Assembly (NCBI GenBank): GCA_030015575.1
Contig: JASDDO010000026.1
Coordinates: 189,683,739 to 189,747,738 of the forward strand
DNA from: Agapanthus africanus
Lineage: Eukaryota > Streptophyta > Magnoliopsida > Asparagales > Amaryllidaceae
Direction of reading: 5' to 3'
DNA: 64,000 nucleotides
Shown: in pieces, positions 12,466 to 23,033 of the stretch
Layout of the letters: each line of letters opens with the position of its first letter
Numbering within the stretch: the stretch's first letter is position 1
Position numbers and translations under genes: made by a program
The notes under the pieces: generated by a model
Databases searched by the model: none
What the model was told of the DNA's origin: nothing
The model's input: the letters and a program-made list of their open reading frames with translations, nothing else

Positions 12466-12479
12466 GGCTCTGATACCAC
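12466..12479 (-). other. Primer-binding site of E
   Basis: GTGGTATCAGAGCC on the minus strand, directly against the 5' LTR; initiator tRNA-Met type. Confidence 0.93.
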
Positions 12480-14703
12480 TGTAGGGTTCCTAGGCACACT
12501 AATGAAGTCTCACAAGTGATCAAACATGCCCAATTAAAAAATTTCATGTGCCTACAAACCCTAATACGGATCGTTAACTAGATAATGAGGCGATGCAATG
12601 CGAGTAAACGAATTTAATGCTAAAGTAAAGGGGCTACAACCTTTGTAGATCCGGTCCTCCACCTCCATAGCTCCATGATGAAGTCTCCTCGCTGCGATCA
12701 TCGGATCCCGGGCTCTAGCGTCGACTTCATCGGAGAAATGGGCGGGCTTGGTCGTCGGCTTCGATGCCGAAGATGATCTACGTCGAGGCATCACAAGATC
12801 AAGCTCCCACTTCACCAAGTTATGAAACTTGTGAAGAAAACACCCTATACTACTTGGCAAGAGCTAGAGGATGAAGAAATAGGAAGTGGGTTCACTTTAG
12901 AATTGGATTTCTCACTCATTTTGGCTAGTTGCCATTGATGGAGGCAAGCTTTCTTCATCTTGAAGATGAAGAATATGAAGATAATATGATAAGTTATTTT
13001 CTAATAGAAAATAATATGATAAGTATCATATTGCAACCATGGTTATGTGTAGAGAATAAACCAAGGTTAGCTGAATGGTTAGGTTAGGCAAAGAAACAAA
13101 AATGGTTGAACTTTTTCAAAGCTTCATGAAGCTTCAAGTAAATCCAAAAAGCAACCATTTCTTTTCTTGCCTTAAAAGGAAATAAACAAATAAATGAATA
13201 AATAAATAATCTAAATAATCAAGAGAAGATTAAAAAACCCTAACCATTCATTAAACATGATTTAAACTAAACATACACCCAAACGAGCATGTATTATCAA
13301 AGTTGATACAATCTTGTGCACAAAAGTATATCACATATACAACTTGTGAATTTCAAGTGAGAAAATCCTTTTAATGTGAACCAATACTAGTTAATGCAAA
13401 GTAATATATCAAATATATAATTATACATTAAATCATTAAATCAATACTTGATTTAACGATCCGGTCATATCGCATATAACCGACTAGTATCCAATGTATC
13501 GGCTTATCGAATCAATCTTCGATTCGATAACTAGGTTATATCGCATACAACCAATCGATACATTCATCGCGAGAATGTAATACGGTATCACATACATGCA
13601 TTATTCTCGGTCCTGCACATATCTCATATGCGCTCCTATTTCGTTTCGCTTGAGCCAGGAAACCTCTGTGTAGGACTCTAAAGACTCGTCAATACGCCGA
13701 CAGCAGATGATGATCATATCAAACACCCACAAGCCGCAAGCGGTCTGCTAAATGTAACTGCCATCCGGGTATTGAGCGATCAGAAGATCGACGAGCAAGC
13801 CCGCTCATACTCCTGTGAATCCAACCAGTAACACTTACCGTACAGTCCGGTCTGTTTGTCTGATATGTCGCATATCTCGCCTAGGAATGGTAAACGTCAG
13901 ACCCCAGTAGCTCGATAAGTCATGCCGACTTGAGGTCCATAACATTCGTGAAACTACTGATAACTCTTACCAGTATATCACAGCAACCCTGGCCAGGGAT
14001 TTCCTGTTATGGCCAGTCGAGCATAGCGCAACATCAACCCCCAATACCGGGAGAGACGAATCCCCTCCTATCGCTCATTGCCTCCATGTGAATCGGGACT
14101 GTACCCAAAAACCACCTGTTTGCACGACTCAGTAGAGCCGTGGTAGGGTGGAAATCAAAGCACAATAGGAGACACACAAGACTCTATGACGATCTCGGGT
14201 CAAAAGACTAAGATGTACCAGTGTCACCAGAGAACTGCCATCTGACGTGAGGTATAATACCATCTGGGAGTTCTCGGCGAGTCCGTTCAGTGTACCCAGT
14301 CTCCACTGAGCACCCGCATACCATCTCTGATGTCAAACACCAATGGATGTGGGATCATCCATCGCCCATCACATGGGTCGAGAAGATATACGCTAGTCTA
14401 CTCTGGAATATCGATGCCCCGTCTCGATATTCCCACGACTAGGAACATTGAAGGATGCACTCATGGACTACCCAGGCCCCACTAGTATGATCTGCATCAT
14501 AGTCTTGGAAGTCGAGTACACATCCTAAGGGCTTTATCAACATGTAATCAGAGAGACAGAGAGTATACATGTTAAGATAAAGAGCAACCAGATAGCGTAC
14601 TATCATGTCGAGCAAGAAAGTCCTACCTATATATGTCCCAGCATCCACTACAATATACATCAAATGTACAGTAATGGCCTCTAGGGCATACATATAACTA
14701 ACA
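12480..14703 (-). repeat. Element E 5' LTR
   Basis: A 2,224-bp LTR bounded by TGTAGGGTTCC and AACTAACA. A TATATAGG box about 70 bp into the LTR in element sense is a candidate TATA element. Body hairpins include one of CACGGC...GTCGTG type and one of ACTGGTAA...TTATCAGT type, also found with paired changes in the other families. Confidence 0.93.
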
Positions 14704-14823
14704 AACACCTGTCAAGGGCAACGGTGTGTGCCTGACAGCAATACCAGGTGCATCTAATATGCATGAAAATCTCGATTTAGTGCATCTGGTGTGCACCAAA
14801 ATCGCATCAAGCGCCCAAGCATG
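14704..14823. other. Older unassigned DNA between E and D
   Basis: Continuation of 2731-4076 after removal of E. It begins with the second AACAC duplication and ends with GCATG, the expected left target duplication of D. Motifs such as GGTGTGCACC-AAAATCGC echo GGTGCGTACGG-AAATCAAAATC just left of E, suggesting a short diverged local repeat. No gene seen. Confidence 0.65.
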
Positions 14824-16857
14824 TGTAAGTCCACGTTGCCCACCCCGGTGCTTGCGGGGAGGCGGAAACGTTATGAAAAATCGGATTTTTACAACACTAT
14901 GCAACATGGACTATGCTAGAGGAGGGATCTTTGCTAAACAAAACTAACTAACAAGCTAAAGAGTTAGCTACTTGGAAAGGGGTTATACCTAGGTATTCAA
15001 GTCCTTCTCTTCTTGCTCCTTGGAGTGAAAGAACGGGTTCTCCTTGTCGCCTTCCCTTGCCGAAGAAAGATCCACCCGAGGGCCTCTACCTTTGGCTCCA
15101 ACCTCAAACTAGAAGTAACTAAGGTGCTTGGTGTGCTAAACCTAGGACCTTAGAAAGAGTAGAGAGTATTTTTGAGGGTTTTATCTCAATCTCAAAGGGT
15201 TCTCAACTCGTGAGAGGGGAGAGCTAGAGAGAGGAAGAGAAGGAGAGAGAATGAGAATGATAGAATGAGAAGAATAATCCAACCTTCTCACATATATGTG
15301 AATTATGAAAAATAGATAATTAGCTAAAGATAATTGTGATGGTTAATCAAGAAATGACCATTATCATTTCACATTAAATGCTTTTGCAAGGATCAAAGAG
15401 CATCTTTCATATGGAATGATGATGGTCAACTTGTCAACCTAGGTCAACAAGTCAAGTATAGTAAAATGGTCAACAACCCTAACCATTCACAATTATAATT
15501 AACTAATATTAATAAATCATATTTCACACATAAACATTAGGGTTAAGAAAATGGCAATGGTCATCAACCCTAGTGAAAGTCCTCTGCTTCTGCCTCAGTC
15601 AACTGTGCATACACACCCGTATCCGTGTTCCGAGGAACTCAAATACAATGAGATAAAACCAATCCCAAATCATATACTAGGATCCGGCTTAAACCAAAGC
15701 CCGCTAGTATAAGCTGTCCGGACACCAAACGTGCACAAGTGCGCGGATGTGAACGAACCCTGTCGCAAAACCATGCGACCTCTACTCATTTTGCCTAAAG
15801 GCGAATAACCCTCTGTGTAGGACTCTAAAGACTCGACACTATGCTGGCAGTGGGTTTAACCACAGACCGCAAGCGGCACTAGCTGTACATAACGGTCCCC
15901 AGGTAGATGCCGATAAGAAGACTGACGAGGTAAACCCATCTGAACTCCTACTGAGCCTGAATGTGACAGTCTCCGTACATTCCGGTTTGTGCGTCTAAGA
16001 ACATCGCATGGCGGGCCTAGGGGGGCGGTAAACGTCAGTCCCCTACTAGCGGTACAAGTCGTGTCAGAGTGTAGCCCAAAACACCTGAGATAACACTAGA
16101 AACCTACCAGTCTATCTCCCTTGCCCTGGCCAGGGACTTTGTGTAATGGCTCTCCTAGACACAGCGCGATATCAACCCCCAATACCGGGAGAGACGAATC
16201 CTGTCTAACTGTCACTGGCTCCAAGTGTTTCGGGACTGCACCCAAAAACTACCTGTTAGCACGACTCCTTTCAGCCGTGGTAGGGTAGTAATCAAAGTAC
16301 CGTGGGAACACACTCGAGGCGAAGTGACAGTGTTAAGTCAACGGACTAAGCTGTACTCATGTCACCTGGGAACTGATAACTGATGATAGGTATAATATCA
16401 ACCAACAGTTCCCGACGAGTCCTGTCCAGTGTACTCGTAACCTAACGAGCACCCGTATACTATCTCAAGTACGACGTACTGACGGCTGTGGGACAGACCG
16501 TCTCCCAAGCTGGGATAAGAAGCGCATACGCTAGTCTACTCCGGAGTATCGATGCTCTATCTCGATAGTCCTGTGACTAGGGACCTGCATAAGGATGTGC
16601 TTATGGATTATCCAGCCCCCACGAGTGTGACTGCCATCACAACGCTGGTAATCAAGCAAAGATCCTAAGGGTTCCACTAATGTGTAAAAGCGATATGCTA
16701 AAAGATACACATGCACACATTAAAGCAGAAACAAACCAAGTAGCATACTACTATTTTGAGCAAGATTGTCAATACAAGGTGAATATTCCAAGCTTCCATC
16801 AAGTAATATACATACTAGTATGATACAGTAATGGCCTCTAGGGCATATACACTAACA
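14824..16857 (-). repeat. Element D 3' LTR
   Basis: A 2,034-bp LTR from TGTAAGTCCACG to ACACTAACA. In element sense it begins TGTTAG then ATATGCCCTAGAGGCCATTA, the Angela/BARE-like start. At about 14940-14965 it holds the uninterrupted ACTAACTAACAAGC site into which C inserted in the partner LTR, which proves the nesting. Confidence 0.93.
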
Positions 16858-16873
16858 ATCTCCCACTTGCACT
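16858..16873 (-). other. Polypurine tract of D
   Basis: AGTGCAAGTGGGAGAT on the minus strand, directly before the 3' LTR; identical to the tract of E. Confidence 0.85.
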
Positions 16874-17160
16874 AAGGCCATGTACTGGCGTATCGAAGAC
16901 CTATCATCTCGATCAGCCGCTCGAACTGAGTCTGGGGTAAGGCCTTCGTGAATGGATCAACAGTGTTATCTTCCGTAGCAACTCTCCGAACCTCGATCTC
17001 CTGGCGACCCACGATCTCCCTGATCAGGTGATACCACCTCAAGATGTGCCTGGATTTCTGATGGGACCTGGGTTCCTTCGCTAAAGCTATAGCCCCGTTG
17101 TTGTCATAATACAGAGGTACTGGATCAACAATGGACGGAACCACCTGAAGTTCTGTTAGG
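16870..17160 (-). pseudogene. RNase H domain of D (open for about 90 codons)
   Basis: RNase H of copia type removes the RNA strand during reverse transcription. The frame at 16872-17144 shows YYDNNGAIALAKEP, SRHILRWYHLIREIV, an EVRRV strand and DNTVDPFTKALP, the usual closing box of copia polyproteins, then a stop just before the polypurine tract. It is not joined in frame to reverse transcriptase upstream, so it is classed as part of a broken pol. Confidence 0.85.
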
Positions 17161-17429
17161 AACTTCCTTATCCAGACGGCTTCTTTTGCGGCATCTGCAG
17201 CAGCGATATATTACGCTTCCATCGTCGAGTCAGCAACGGTTTCCTGTTTGGAACTCATCCAACACACCGCCCCTCCATAGAGGGTAAAGACATAACCCGA
17301 CTTGGACTTGGAATCATCCTTGTCACTCTGGAAGCTGGAGTCAGCAAAAGCCTCGATCTGGAGGTCTTTTCCGCCATACACCAAGAACATCTCCTTAGTC
17401 CTTCTCAGGTACTTGAGAATGTTCTTTAC

Positions 17430-18330
17430 GCTATCAAGTGTTTCTCCCAGGGTTTGACTGATACTGGCTTACCACACTTAGTGCATAAGCTACATCCGGT
17501 TTGGTACACAACATCGCATACATTATAGAACCTACCGCAGAAGCGTAGGGTATAATAGACATGCGATCCCTTTCCAAATCAGTCTTGGGAGACATCTTTT
17601 TGGAGAGGGTGATCCCGTGACAAGCCGGTAGATTACCACGCTTGGAATCTTCCATACTGAATCTTTTTATTATGGTGTCGACGTACCTGGACTGTGAGAG
17701 TCCTAGTATCCTTTTGGATCGGTCACGATAGATCCGGATCCCCAGAATGTATGAGGCATCACCCAGGTCTTTCATGGAGAACCTGTGTGACAAGAACCCT
17801 TTGACAGATTGTAGCACAGGAATGTCATTTCCTATCAAGAGAATGTCATCCACGTATAATACGAGGAATACTACAGTTCTCGCTACAAATCTACTATAGA
17901 TGCATGGTTCATCTGGATTTTTGATAAAGCCAAATTCTTTGACCGTCTCATCAAAACAGATGTTCCAACTCCGCGATGCCTACTTCAGTCCATAGATGGA
18001 CTTATGCAACTTGCACACCTTTCCGTTTCTCCCACTCTGAATGAAACCCTATGGCTGGTCCATATAGACACACTCCTCTAAATTTCCATTTAGAAAAGCG
18101 GTCTTTACGTCCATCTGCCAAATCTCATAACCGTGGAAGGCAGCAATGGCAAGAAGGATCCGAATGGATTTCAGCATAACCACTGGAGAAAAGGTTTCGT
18201 CATAGTCCAAGCCAGGCCTTTGACGGAAACCCTTTGCAACAAGTCTAGCTTTATAGGTCTCAACTTATCTATCTACACCAATCTTCCTTTTGAAGATCCA
18301 CTTGCATCCTACGTGTTTTACCCCATCTAG
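17430..18330 (-). pseudogene. Broken reverse transcriptase of D
   Basis: The copia RNA-dependent DNA polymerase. The intact active-site box YVDD is at about 17845-17856, followed by DILLIGND, then MKDLGDASYILGIRIYRD and later YASAVGSIMYAM and PDVAYALSVVSQY, all typical. The N-terminal half at about 17860-18330 is broken by stops, including a TAG at 18049-18051 in the QPEGF-like box. Compared with A, E and I it lacks their one-base insertion here, so it is a useful reference for their lesions. Confidence 0.88.
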
Positions 18331-18479
18331 AGCAATGTCCAACGTCCAAACTTTGTTGGTGTACATGGACTCCATTTCGGCCCGCATTGCATCCAGCCAT
18401 TTTACCGAGTCAACGCTCTGAATGGCCTGCTGGAAGCTAGTCAGCTCATCACTATCACTATCAATGATGCAATCCTCTC

Positions 18480-19471
18480 TATCCCCGTCTATGAGAAAAC
18501 CGTAGTATCTCTCGGGCGGATGAGACTGCCTACTACTTCTGCGGAGCGGCGTAGGAATGTCCAGATCTTTCGAATCCTCTGGTTCTACTAAGCTTTCAGT
18601 AATAGCTCATGGTTTTAGAATTTCTTTCAGTTCTATTGCGCTCCCACTTATCTGATTCTCCAAAATCTGAGTTTCCAAGAAGTGGGCATGCCGAGAAACA
18701 AAAACCTTTTGTTCCTCTTCGCAATAGAAGAAATATACCTTGGAGTTCTTTGGATATCCCACAAACTTGCACTGTACTGAGCGTGCCTCGAGCTTGTCCG
18801 CATGCTGCTTTTTGACAAAAGCTGGACATCCTCATGTCTTAATATGATTAAGATAGGGTCTCTTCCCACACCACATCTGATATGGTGTAGTAGGCACAGT
18901 CTTAGTTGGAACTCGGTTCAAAAGGTATGCAGCTGAATCTAGTGCATATCCCAAGAATGATCGCTGTAACTCAGCGTTACTCATCATGGACCGTACCATA
19001 TCCAATAGGGTTCGGTTCCGTCTTTCCGATACACCGTTATGTTGCGGAGTATATGGAGGAGTAAGCTGAGAGAGAATTCCATTCTTTTTAAGTAATCCAG
19101 GAACTCGGCACTCAAGTATTCACCACCTCGATCAGATCTCAGTGTCTTGATACTTTTGCCTGTTTTATTATCTACTTCATTCTTGTATTCCTGGAATTTT
19201 CCAAAGGCTTCGGATTTATGTTTCATTAAGAAGACATATCCGTACCTTGAAAAGTCATCCGTAAAAGTAATGAAGTAAGAATAACCGCTTCGTGCATGCG
19301 TAGACATTGGACCGCACACGTCGCTGTGTACAGTCCCAAGAGCTCGCTCGCTCTTACTCCGTGTCCAGTGAACGGAGCCTTTGTCATCTTTCCTTTGAGA
19401 TGGGATTGACAAGTTGCATATGATTGATATTCGCACGGATCCAAATATCCTTCTGTATGTAACTTCGTCAA
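18480..19471 (-). pseudogene. Broken integrase of D with C-terminal linker
   Basis: Integrase joins the cDNA to the target. The part near the zinc-binding region (KGKMTKAPFTGHG) is in one frame at about 19370-19471. The catalytic core is in another frame at 18984-19360, with HSDVCGPM (first Asp) and TFTDDFSRYGYVFLMKHKSEAF, then SDRGGEYLSAEF, which would hold the glutamate region. A further shift follows around YTPQHNGV-like sequence, and the linker continues at 18596-18835. At least two frameshifts make it non-functional. Confidence 0.87.
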
Positions 19472-20787
19472 CCTTCTCTCATTGATGTGACCCAGTCTAC
19501 AAAGCCATAAGAAAGTCTGATTTGTTCCGGAGACTTTCTTTTGTGTGTATTCTGGACATTGAAAATCTGTGGTTGGTTTAATACGTATATACCATTGCTT
19601 AAAGTACCTGACACAATCAGAACTTGATTAAGCTGAATGTTTACAACATTACTTACAAACGCAAATTCATAACCTTCTTTAGAAATTAAAGATACAGAAA
19701 TGATATTACAAGTTGCATTGGGTACAAAAAAGCAATTTCGTAAAACCAAAACATGTCCATCTGACATTCCCAGGTGATAGTCCCCCACGGCCTTAGCATC
19801 CATGCTAGCTCCGTTTGCAACTTTGAGGGTCATGTCACCTGCCTTAAAAAACATACGCTTTCTCAACGCCTGCAAAGAATTACAGATATGAGATTCTGAT
19901 CCGGTATCCAATACCCAGGACGTAGAGTTTATTGATAGACAGTTTTCAATAACATACACACCTAAAGCTGAAGCCGCAATTTGCTTCAGATCCTGTGGTC
20001 TGGCCTTCCAAGCCCTGCAATCTTTTTTCCAGTATCCACTCTTGTGACAGTAAAAGCACTCTTCCTTATCCACAAGCTTCCCCGCTACCTTTGTTGCTTT
20101 TGCCTTTCCCTTCGTATCCACCTTACTAACACCGCCCCTTGGTTTGGCGGGGGTTTTCTTCTTCTTTCCCTTGGCTTTCGCCCTGGACCTAGAAGAGGAA
20201 GATCCTCCTACAAACAAAGTGGATGTTTCCCTACCTTTCTGTAGGGTGCCCTCTGCACTCCTCAGCATGTTGAGGAGCTCTGAAAGTTCAACTTCCTTTT
20301 CCTGCAAGTTGAAGTTTAGGATGAACTGGGCGTAAGTGGAAGGAAAGGACTGGAGAATAAAGTCCGTATAGAGCTCATTCTCCAACGTGGTCCCAAGGTC
20401 CGCGAGCTCCTCTATGTAGCCAATCATCTTAAACACGTGTTCCGCTACCGATGATCCGACGGCCAATCTCGCCGAAAATAGCTTCTTCGACACTTCGTTT
20501 CTGGCGATACGGGATTGCTCTCCATACAGTTCTTTTGTATGGAGAAATATGGATTCGAGGTCCATATTCTCATGCCTCCTCTGATATTCATTGTCCATAG
20601 AGGCAAGCACGAGGCACTTGGCCTTCGCGCAGTCGATTTCCCAGGTCTTGCGGATTTCTCTATCCACGACACTTGTTTTGGGACCTGGGACAGGGGGAGC
20701 TTTGGTGGTAAGAAGATACCCCAGCTTGTCATAAGTGATTGCCATTTTGACATTCCTGAGCCAATCTTTGTAGTTTGGCCCTGTCAG
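19468..20787 (-). CDS. Gag-protease reading frame of D (start codon apparently lost)
   Basis: The longest open frame in the window: 425 codons from the ATG at 20745 to 19468. Gag forms the particle that packages the RNA, and protease cuts the polyprotein. The family-typical LTGPNYKDWLRN start is in frame upstream of that ATG (from about 20787), but a TAA at 20794-20796 precedes it with no ATG between, so the normal start is missing. Visible parts are the Gag helix region, a basic linker rich in Lys (about residues 185-225), a zinc knuckle CX2CX4YX4C (about 230-243) whose His is replaced by Tyr, and protease WVLDTGSESHIC (about 277-290). A frameshift ends it in the pre-integrase region. Confidence 0.82.
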   Translation of the reverse strand: MTGPNYKDWLRNVKMAITYDKLGYLLTTKAPPVPGPKTSVVDREIRKTWEIDCAKAKCLVLASMDNEYQRRHENMDLESIFLHTKELYGEQSRIARNEVSKKLFSARLAVGSSVAEHVFKMIGYIEELADLGTTLENELYTDFILQSFPSTYAQFILNFNLQEKEVELSELLNMLRSAEGTLQKGRETSTLFVGGSSSSRSRAKAKGKKKKTPAKPRGGVSKVDTKGKAKATKVAGKLVDKEECFYCHKSGYWKKDCRAWKARPQDLKQIAASALGVYVIENCLSINSTSWVLDTGSESHICNSLQALRKRMFFKAGDMTLKVANGASMDAKAVGDYHLGMSDGHVLVLRNCFFVPNATCNIISVSLISKEGYEFAFVSNVVNIQLNQVLIVSGTLSNGIYVLNQPQIFNVQNTHKRKSPEQIRLSYGFVDWVTSMREG

Positions 20788-21320
20788 TATGTTTTATCTA
20801 GAAGTAACTTAAGTCCAGTCATGATATTTAGTCGCTGCAATTAGGAGAGAGAGAAGAAACACTTTAGCATGATGCTCTTGCAAGTTTAGAGTGGTTTTTA
20901 ATTTGTCTAAACAGGATGACTCCCACTGTCTCTCGAATCCCTCCTCAACCCATAAATGAAGAATTAGTCGGGATTAATTTCACCGTACAATTCTTGCTTA
21001 ACCGTTCAGCCAGGCCAGTGTCGGTACTTCGAGGGAGGTTTTCCAACGCTTTCGCGAAGTTCCTTAATTAAATAACCTCTTTTCCCTGTGGGCGTAGCCC
21101 CGCTAACACTTTTCTAGACATCTACTTGGTTTATAGCATTGATCGTTAAGTGAGAAAGTTCCGGAGGAGTAGCATACACTCATAGTAGGATCGGGATCCA
21201 AATATCATCGCGTGACAAAACTGAAGGAATCCTATCAGAATCATCACACTCCAAATGGTATGCAGCGCTAGCAAGTTTCAGTTCTTTTGAAACTCCCGAT
21301 GTGGGTTTTTGCCCCATGCT

Positions 21321-21529
21321 CTTATGACCTTGACTTTGGCAAAATATCAAAAGTCGCATGTCAAGTTCTACCCGTCATTCTCTAGGTTAATTTGAGCCCA
21401 CCCGCAAATACCCTTGACTTTGGCCAACATGGTAGAACGACTTCCCCAAACCAACACATCTATTTATGCTGCACATGAATACCCAATAGCTACCAATCAC
21501 TATGCCTTGACATTGGCCAACATACATAG
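21321..21529 (-). other. Three-hairpin constant-loop array of D
   Basis: Stems are CTTATGA/TCAAAAG with one mismatch (21321-21353), TACC/GGTA (21409-21434) and CTATG/CATAG (21500-21529). Loops share CCTTGACTTTGGC-type sequence. The third stem differs from CTACG/CGTAG of E and I by a compensating C-G to T-A change. Confidence 0.7.
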
Positions 21530-22652
21530 CTTGAATACTTATTGACTATTCATGTGAAACGACGGAGGGCTACGAATGGTTTTGGCGAAACCGTGAACGT
21601 AGTGAACTTGATATAATCGATAGAACGAGATAGCTTTCAAAAGGAGTGGTTCAAGCTCCGCATTTAAAAGTTTGGTTTTGAAAAGAACCGAGTGGTTTTG
21701 AAAGTGTTCCAACGACTGTTACTTGGTTTATTTTTTCTTGCATTAATTCCAATGCGTCCCATCATTTAATCTTACCATTGCAGAAAACAACGAAAATATG
21801 ACGTACGCTTATGCCATCCGCATTTGCCACGGGGTCCCGTCATCACCCGTTAGGATACTTAACTAACGACAGAGCGGAGGCTGGACTAGCGCGGATGCAA
21901 AACATAAGCAACGCCTAAATAGATATCATATAGATATATATATAAACATTCGTCACATGCAATGATAGCCATTCCAGATCACAGATGAACACATTGGATA
22001 TACTAGGAATCCGCATTTCGCACGAGCCTGTAACGAAAAGTGGATTACACGGTCGCGATGAAAAGCCAAACCCCATCCTAGACCCTTACGGGTGCGGTAC
22101 TCGCCAAGTATCCGAAGTGAAGCAACCTCCCTCAACAATGTGAGTAGGCCACTCGGCACTTCGAGATACCCGGTAGTTTGTGCACCCCACCTTGGGTTTA
22201 TCCTAGGAGCAAAAACAGTAAAAAGAAATTATACAATGAAGGCTACAACCTCGACCCGGTTGTGCGGCCATACAAATAATATTACATCAATTTACATATT
22301 ACAAGAATTGAAAGAATAAGAAAACTCTCATCTCACAACCCCCCGGCTATTCATCAGCGACAATCCAACGAATTCATATACACAAACCATCAACATTACA
22401 GATCACAGATATGTATAACCCCCACTAATCGACTTATAGCGATTAGCAGACGTTCAATACATATATCACATCACAGATATAACTCATTAGTCAAAGTGTA
22501 AAGAAATTCGATCAAAATACGGATTTGTGACCACCCCAAAAACTAACTTGTTCTCTGGAAAATCTGGGTAGAAACAAACTATATTAAAAATCCTAAAACC
22601 TCCAATTAAGTACACTGCACCAAACTCGGTCCACGGCCGAGTGAACTCGGCT

Positions 22653-22693
22653 GCGGATCCGCGGCAAGAAGCATGTTCTTGCCGCGGAACCGC
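22653..22693 (-). other. GC-rich leader hairpin of D
   Basis: Arms GCGGATCCGCGGCAAGAA and TTCTTGCCGCGGAACCGC pair at 17 of 18 positions around a GCATG loop, about 200 nt from the PBS. The inner arm (CAAGAA/TTCTTG) differs entirely from that of E (CATTAGC/GCTAATG) yet remains paired. Confidence 0.8.
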
Positions 22694-22890
22694 GGCGCTT
22701 AGACCGGTTCAGTGGATCGTTTTTGGTGGGTGTCTTTAGAAAACCTTGAGCCGATTTTTCATGTATGATTTATTATTTTTAGAGCAGAAAAAAAAATCGA
22801 CAGAAACTTAGGGTTTTTGAAAAGTGTTTTGCGATTTTTTCTGATCGAAGTTCTAGATACTTTGCTAACTAGTTAGTTTGTGTTTAGCTA

Positions 22891-22904
22891 GGCTCTGATA
22901 CCAC
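22891..22904 (-). other. Primer-binding site of D
   Basis: GTGGTATCAGAGCC on the minus strand against the LTR end at 22905; initiator tRNA-Met type. Confidence 0.93.
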
Positions 22905-23033
22905 TGTAAGTCCACGTTGCCCACCCCGGTGCTTGCGGGGAGGCGGAAACGTTACGAAAAATCAGATTTTTACAACACTAGGCAACATGGACTATGCTAA
23001 AGGAGGGATCTTTGCTAAACAAAACTAACTAAC
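22905..23033 (-). repeat. Element D 5' LTR, PBS-side piece
   Basis: The first 129 bp of the 5' LTR, nearly identical to 14824-14952, cut off by insertion of C at 23034. Its last five bases CTAAC are the target duplication repeated at 62381-62385. Confidence 0.92.

Larger units (their letters stand above)
4077..14703 (-). mobile_element. Element E, Ty1/copia Angela-type, gag-less, with an aberrant 3' end
   Basis: This minus-strand retrotransposon has LTRs at 4300-6524 and 12480-14703, a PBS at 12466-12479 and a polypurine tract at 6525-6540. The exact 5-bp target duplication AACAC lies at 4072-4076 and 14704-14708. The left copy therefore sits 223 bp outside the 3' LTR, so the integrated molecule carried an extra inverted leader and LTR tip (4077-4299). 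Inside are broken remnants of protease, integrase, reverse transcriptase and RNase H. There is no gag or zinc knuckle. Lesions are shared with A and I, so the copy was defective before it inserted. Confidence 0.88.
20797..22890 (-). other. Non-coding leader of D
   Basis: About 2.1 kb lies between PBS and gag without credible genes. It carries the GC-rich hairpin (22653-22693), the three-hairpin array (21321-21529) and an AG-rich stretch (about 20845-20860). The two-unit GTCACTCCCGGTGA repeat seen in A, E, I and C is absent. Confidence 0.8.

Noticed and set aside
19981-20844. Plus-strand open frames of 60-109 codons
   Set aside because: Shadows of the gag-protease frame of D on the opposite strand.
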